DNA of 64,000 nt. It comes from Faecalicatena orotica (GTDB taxonomy: Bacteria > Bacillota > Clostridia > Lachnospirales > Lachnospiraceae). The stretch lies in contig NZ_QGDL01000004.1 in NCBI RefSeq assembly GCF_003149245.1, positions 124,001 through 188,000 of the forward strand, in the 5' to 3' direction. The notes below the pieces were generated by a model. That model did no database searches. It had not been told where the DNA came from and saw only the letters and a list, made by a program, of their open reading frames with translations. The translations under genes and the position numbers were made by a program. Below are positions 62,114 through 64,000 of the stretch, piece by piece; within the stretch, counting starts at the first letter, position 1; each line of letters starts with the position of its first letter.

Positions 62114-63493
62114 ATGGAGCTGTTACGGAAGACAGGACGTTTTTATAAAGAAATCATCATAAATAATATAGGCATATTTATTTTCATCGGAATTCTGTCC
62201 GTAATCTTTCATGATTACGGATGGTTTCCTAATGAAAATATGTATGCCATTTCGCAGTTGGTTTACCACGTCGCCCTGCCAGTACTAATCAGCTTCGAGG
62301 GCGGAAGGAAGACCGGTGGGAACAGCGGAGGGCTCACAGCCGCCCTGGCGGTCTGCGGCATTGCAGCGGGTGGTACTGAGTCTGGCCTCTGGGGCGCGCT
62401 TCTGATCGGTCCCGCGGCCGGATTCCTCTGGAAGTACAGTTTTCAGTGGATTTCCTGTAAATGCAAGGCTTCCCTGCAGATGCTTGTCAAGAACCTCTGG
62501 ATCGCGGTTCTGGCAGGTCTTATGGCGGGTATGGCTTATGCAGTTCTCACACCGGTTATGAACCAGTTTATCACACTTTTATCACGTTTTACCGACATGC
62601 TGGTGGAATTCGGGATGTTAGGGACTCTCGCTTTTATCATTGAGCCCGCAAAGGTATTTTTTCTGAACAACCTCATGAACCACAGCATTCTGGTTCCACT
62701 GGGAATGAGTCAGGCCGCCGCTCATGGCAGTTCAGTTTTCTTTCTGCTCGAGGCAAATCCAGGCCCCGGATTCGGTATGCTTGGGGCCCTGTTCCTCTGC
62801 CATAAGGAAAAGCGGCAGGAATATGGCGCCGCCATGTTTACCCAGGCGGTCGGAGGGCTTCACGAGGTTTATTTTCCCTATGTACTGTCCAACCTCTGGC
62901 TCCTTCTTCCTCTGATGGCCGGAGGTTTTGCCGGGAACCTTACTTTTCAGTATCTGCACGCCGGACTGCAGGGGCCTGTATCTCCCGGAAGTGTGGTCAC
63001 AATCCTCTTGATGGCCGGAAAGAATACATGGCTTTTCGCCCTTGCCGGGCTGGCAGTCTCCACGGCAGTATCCTTTGCCGGAAGCCTGCTTGTGTTAAAG
63101 ATGACCACTAAAAGCAACAATACCGTTTCAAAAGAAATAAGTACTCATGATAAATCTCCCGTGAACAATATAAATGAGGAAAAAAATATGAAAATGCAAA
63201 GAATTGCCGTGATCTGTGACGGTGGAGTCGGTACAAGCGCAATGGGTGCCTCCATCTTAAGAAGACGGCTGGCACAGGAAAAACTGACCGGCATCCAGGT
63301 GGACGCATATGCGGCAGACCTGATTCCTGACGGCATCGACCTGATTGTATGCCAGAAGGATCTGTATGACCATCTGCCGGAGAAACTCAAATCAGATATA
63401 GGTCCGTCGAGAGAGATTTATACAGCCGGCAGCCTCCTTACCGCCGCATCCTATGATGGGCTGGTTTGTCTGCTTCGAGAGAGAGGAAGGTAA
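62114..63493 (+). CDS. PTS mannitol-type transporter subunit EIICB, divergent paralogue
   Basis: A 459-residue EIICB related to the preceding gene but clearly diverged. Conserved sites remain: LNNLMNHSILVPLG, LLEANPGPGFGMLGA, GGLHEVYFPY, and EIIB Cys368 in CDGGVGTSAMGAS. The N-terminal EIIC start is rewritten (MELLRKTGRFYKEIIINNIG). A Ser/Thr/Asn-rich linker (about 335-355) joins EIIC and EIIB. It lies 77 bases after the first copy and ends four bases before the regulator gene. It may take a different polyol or modulate the first system. Confidence 0.87.
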   Translation: MELLRKTGRFYKEIIINNIGIFIFIGILSVIFHDYGWFPNENMYAISQLVYHVALPVLISFEGGRKTGGNSGGLTAALAVCGIAAGGTESGLWGALLIGPAAGFLWKYSFQWISCKCKASLQMLVKNLWIAVLAGLMAGMAYAVLTPVMNQFITLLSRFTDMLVEFGMLGTLAFIIEPAKVFFLNNLMNHSILVPLGMSQAAAHGSSVFFLLEANPGPGFGMLGALFLCHKEKRQEYGAAMFTQAVGGLHEVYFPYVLSNLWLLLPLMAGGFAGNLTFQYLHAGLQGPVSPGSVVTILLMAGKNTWLFALAGLAVSTAVSFAGSLLVLKMTTKSNNTVSKEISTHDKSPVNNINEEKNMKMQRIAVICDGGVGTSAMGASILRRRLAQEKLTGIQVDAYAADLIPDGIDLIVCQKDLYDHLPEKLKSDIGPSREIYTAGSLLTAASYDGLVCLLRERGR

Positions 63494-63497
63494 CAGT

Positions 63498-64000
63498 ATG
63501 GATATTACCCCAAGGATCAAGCAAATATTACACGTGCTCCTTTCCGAAAAAAAGAGCATTTCCGTAAAGGATCTGGCCGCGAAGGTCGGTGTCAGCAAGC
63601 GGACCGTCCAGCGTGAGCTGGGTTATATCCAGAGTTCTTTGAAGCCCTATGATATCCGTTTCATGTCTAAGACAGGGGTCGGGGTGTGGCTGGAGGGCAG
63701 TGCGGAAGAAAAAAGGCGTATGTTTGATGATATCAGCCAGGGTGACTCCTATGATGTCAGCAACCGGGAAGAACGCAGGAAACGGCTTATCTTAGAGGTC
63801 CTGAAGGAAAAAGGGCTGAAGAAACTGTTTTATTACAGCAGCCAGTTTCAGGTCAGCGAAGCAACCATAAGTACAGATCTGGAAGCCGTCGGGGAATGGC
63901 TGAACCGGTACGGCCTTTTTGTGGTGCGCAAACCCGGAAGCGGTATTGCAGTTGAAGGCAGTGAAGAGAACTACCGCCGGGCAATCCGGGCATTTATTGA
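63498..64000 (+). CDS. BglG/MtlR-type PRD transcriptional regulator, N-terminal part (cut by window edge)
   Basis: The first 167 codons are present. The N-terminal part holds two winged helix-turn-helix units: ISVKDLAAKVGVSKRTVQREL (about 22-42) and a second near residue 120 (FQVSEATISTDLEAVGEWL). This matches MtlR/LicR-type activators, which carry PRD and EII-like domains further on. The start ATG 63498 lies four bases after the EIICB stop, with GAGAGGAAGG upstream. Its position suggests control of the two PTS genes. Confidence 0.85.
   Translation, partial: MDITPRIKQILHVLLSEKKSISVKDLAAKVGVSKRTVQRELGYIQSSLKPYDIRFMSKTGVGVWLEGSAEEKRRMFDDISQGDSYDVSNREERRKRLILEVLKEKGLKKLFYYSSQFQVSEATISTDLEAVGEWLNRYGLFVVRKPGSGIAVEGSEENYRRAIRAFI

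Noticed and set aside
1-64000. CRISPR arrays, rRNA or tRNA genes, insertion sequences, prophage genes
   Set aside because: I saw no regularly spaced repeats, no recognisable RNA gene sequences, and no transposase, integrase or phage structural protein in the window.

Overview
The window looks like chromosomal DNA from a Gram-positive anaerobe of the Clostridia, most likely a Lachnospiraceae-type gut bacterium. This is inferred from the strong AGGAGG-type ribosome binding sites, the glgC-glgD pair, the many PTS, TRAP and GPH sugar systems, the YesM/YesN-type two-component system, and a selenocysteine-dependent glycine reductase operon. No rRNA, tRNA, CRISPR array, integrase or transposase was seen. 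The genes are dense and most lie on the minus strand.

Layout: 1-3954 is core metabolism (start of dnaX, phosphofructokinase, glycogen-synthesis glgC-glgD), closed by a large imperfect fold-back sequence at 4000-4289. 4351-8856 is an alpha-glucoside PTS operon (EIIBCA, GH13 glucosidase, HAD phosphatase). 9013-13881 is an FtsX-type ABC exporter co-transcribed with two tandem RpiR regulators. 14123-28061 is a catabolic regulon for an unidentified acid sugar or polyol: DUF1537 kinase, creatininase-family hydrolase, HpaI aldolase, SMP-30 lactonase, fucose-isomerase-like protein, SDR, Ldh-family dehydrogenase, LacI regulator, TRAP transporter and a UroD-like methyltransferase-fold protein. Near-identical LacI-type operators centred on ATACGTAT sit at the same place relative to three promoters. 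28288-30431 holds a DUF1015 gene and a SEC-C methionine aminopeptidase.

30465-38426 is a ROK-regulated amino-sugar-like locus (ROK kinase, ROK regulator, class III aminotransferase, NagB, GPH symporter) with two nearly identical iron-type alcohol dehydrogenases, each behind its own promoter and a shared palindromic operator. 38656-40688 is pyridoxal kinase, an ECF S component and a radical SAM protein. 40940-48922 is the glycine reductase operon in the order grdX-grdE-grdB-trxB-trxA-grdA-grdC-grdD. grdA and grdB each have an in-frame TGA that should encode selenocysteine, and a glycine riboswitch lies upstream. 49409-59171 is an N,N'-diacetylchitobiose-type uptake and phosphorolysis locus: YesMN sensor pair, ABC importer, phosphohexomutase and GH94 phosphorylase. 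59322-60430 is a low-GC Abi-family defence gene preceded by a promoter, a short structured RNA and a terminator. 60615-64000 has two tandem mannitol-type PTS EIICB genes and the start of a PRD/BglG-type activator.

Together the region makes a fermentative lifestyle explicit: sugars and amino sugars are imported and split (PTS, GH13, GH94, NagB, PFK), and glycine is used as an electron sink that yields acetyl phosphate through GrdABCDE and the dedicated thioredoxin pair.
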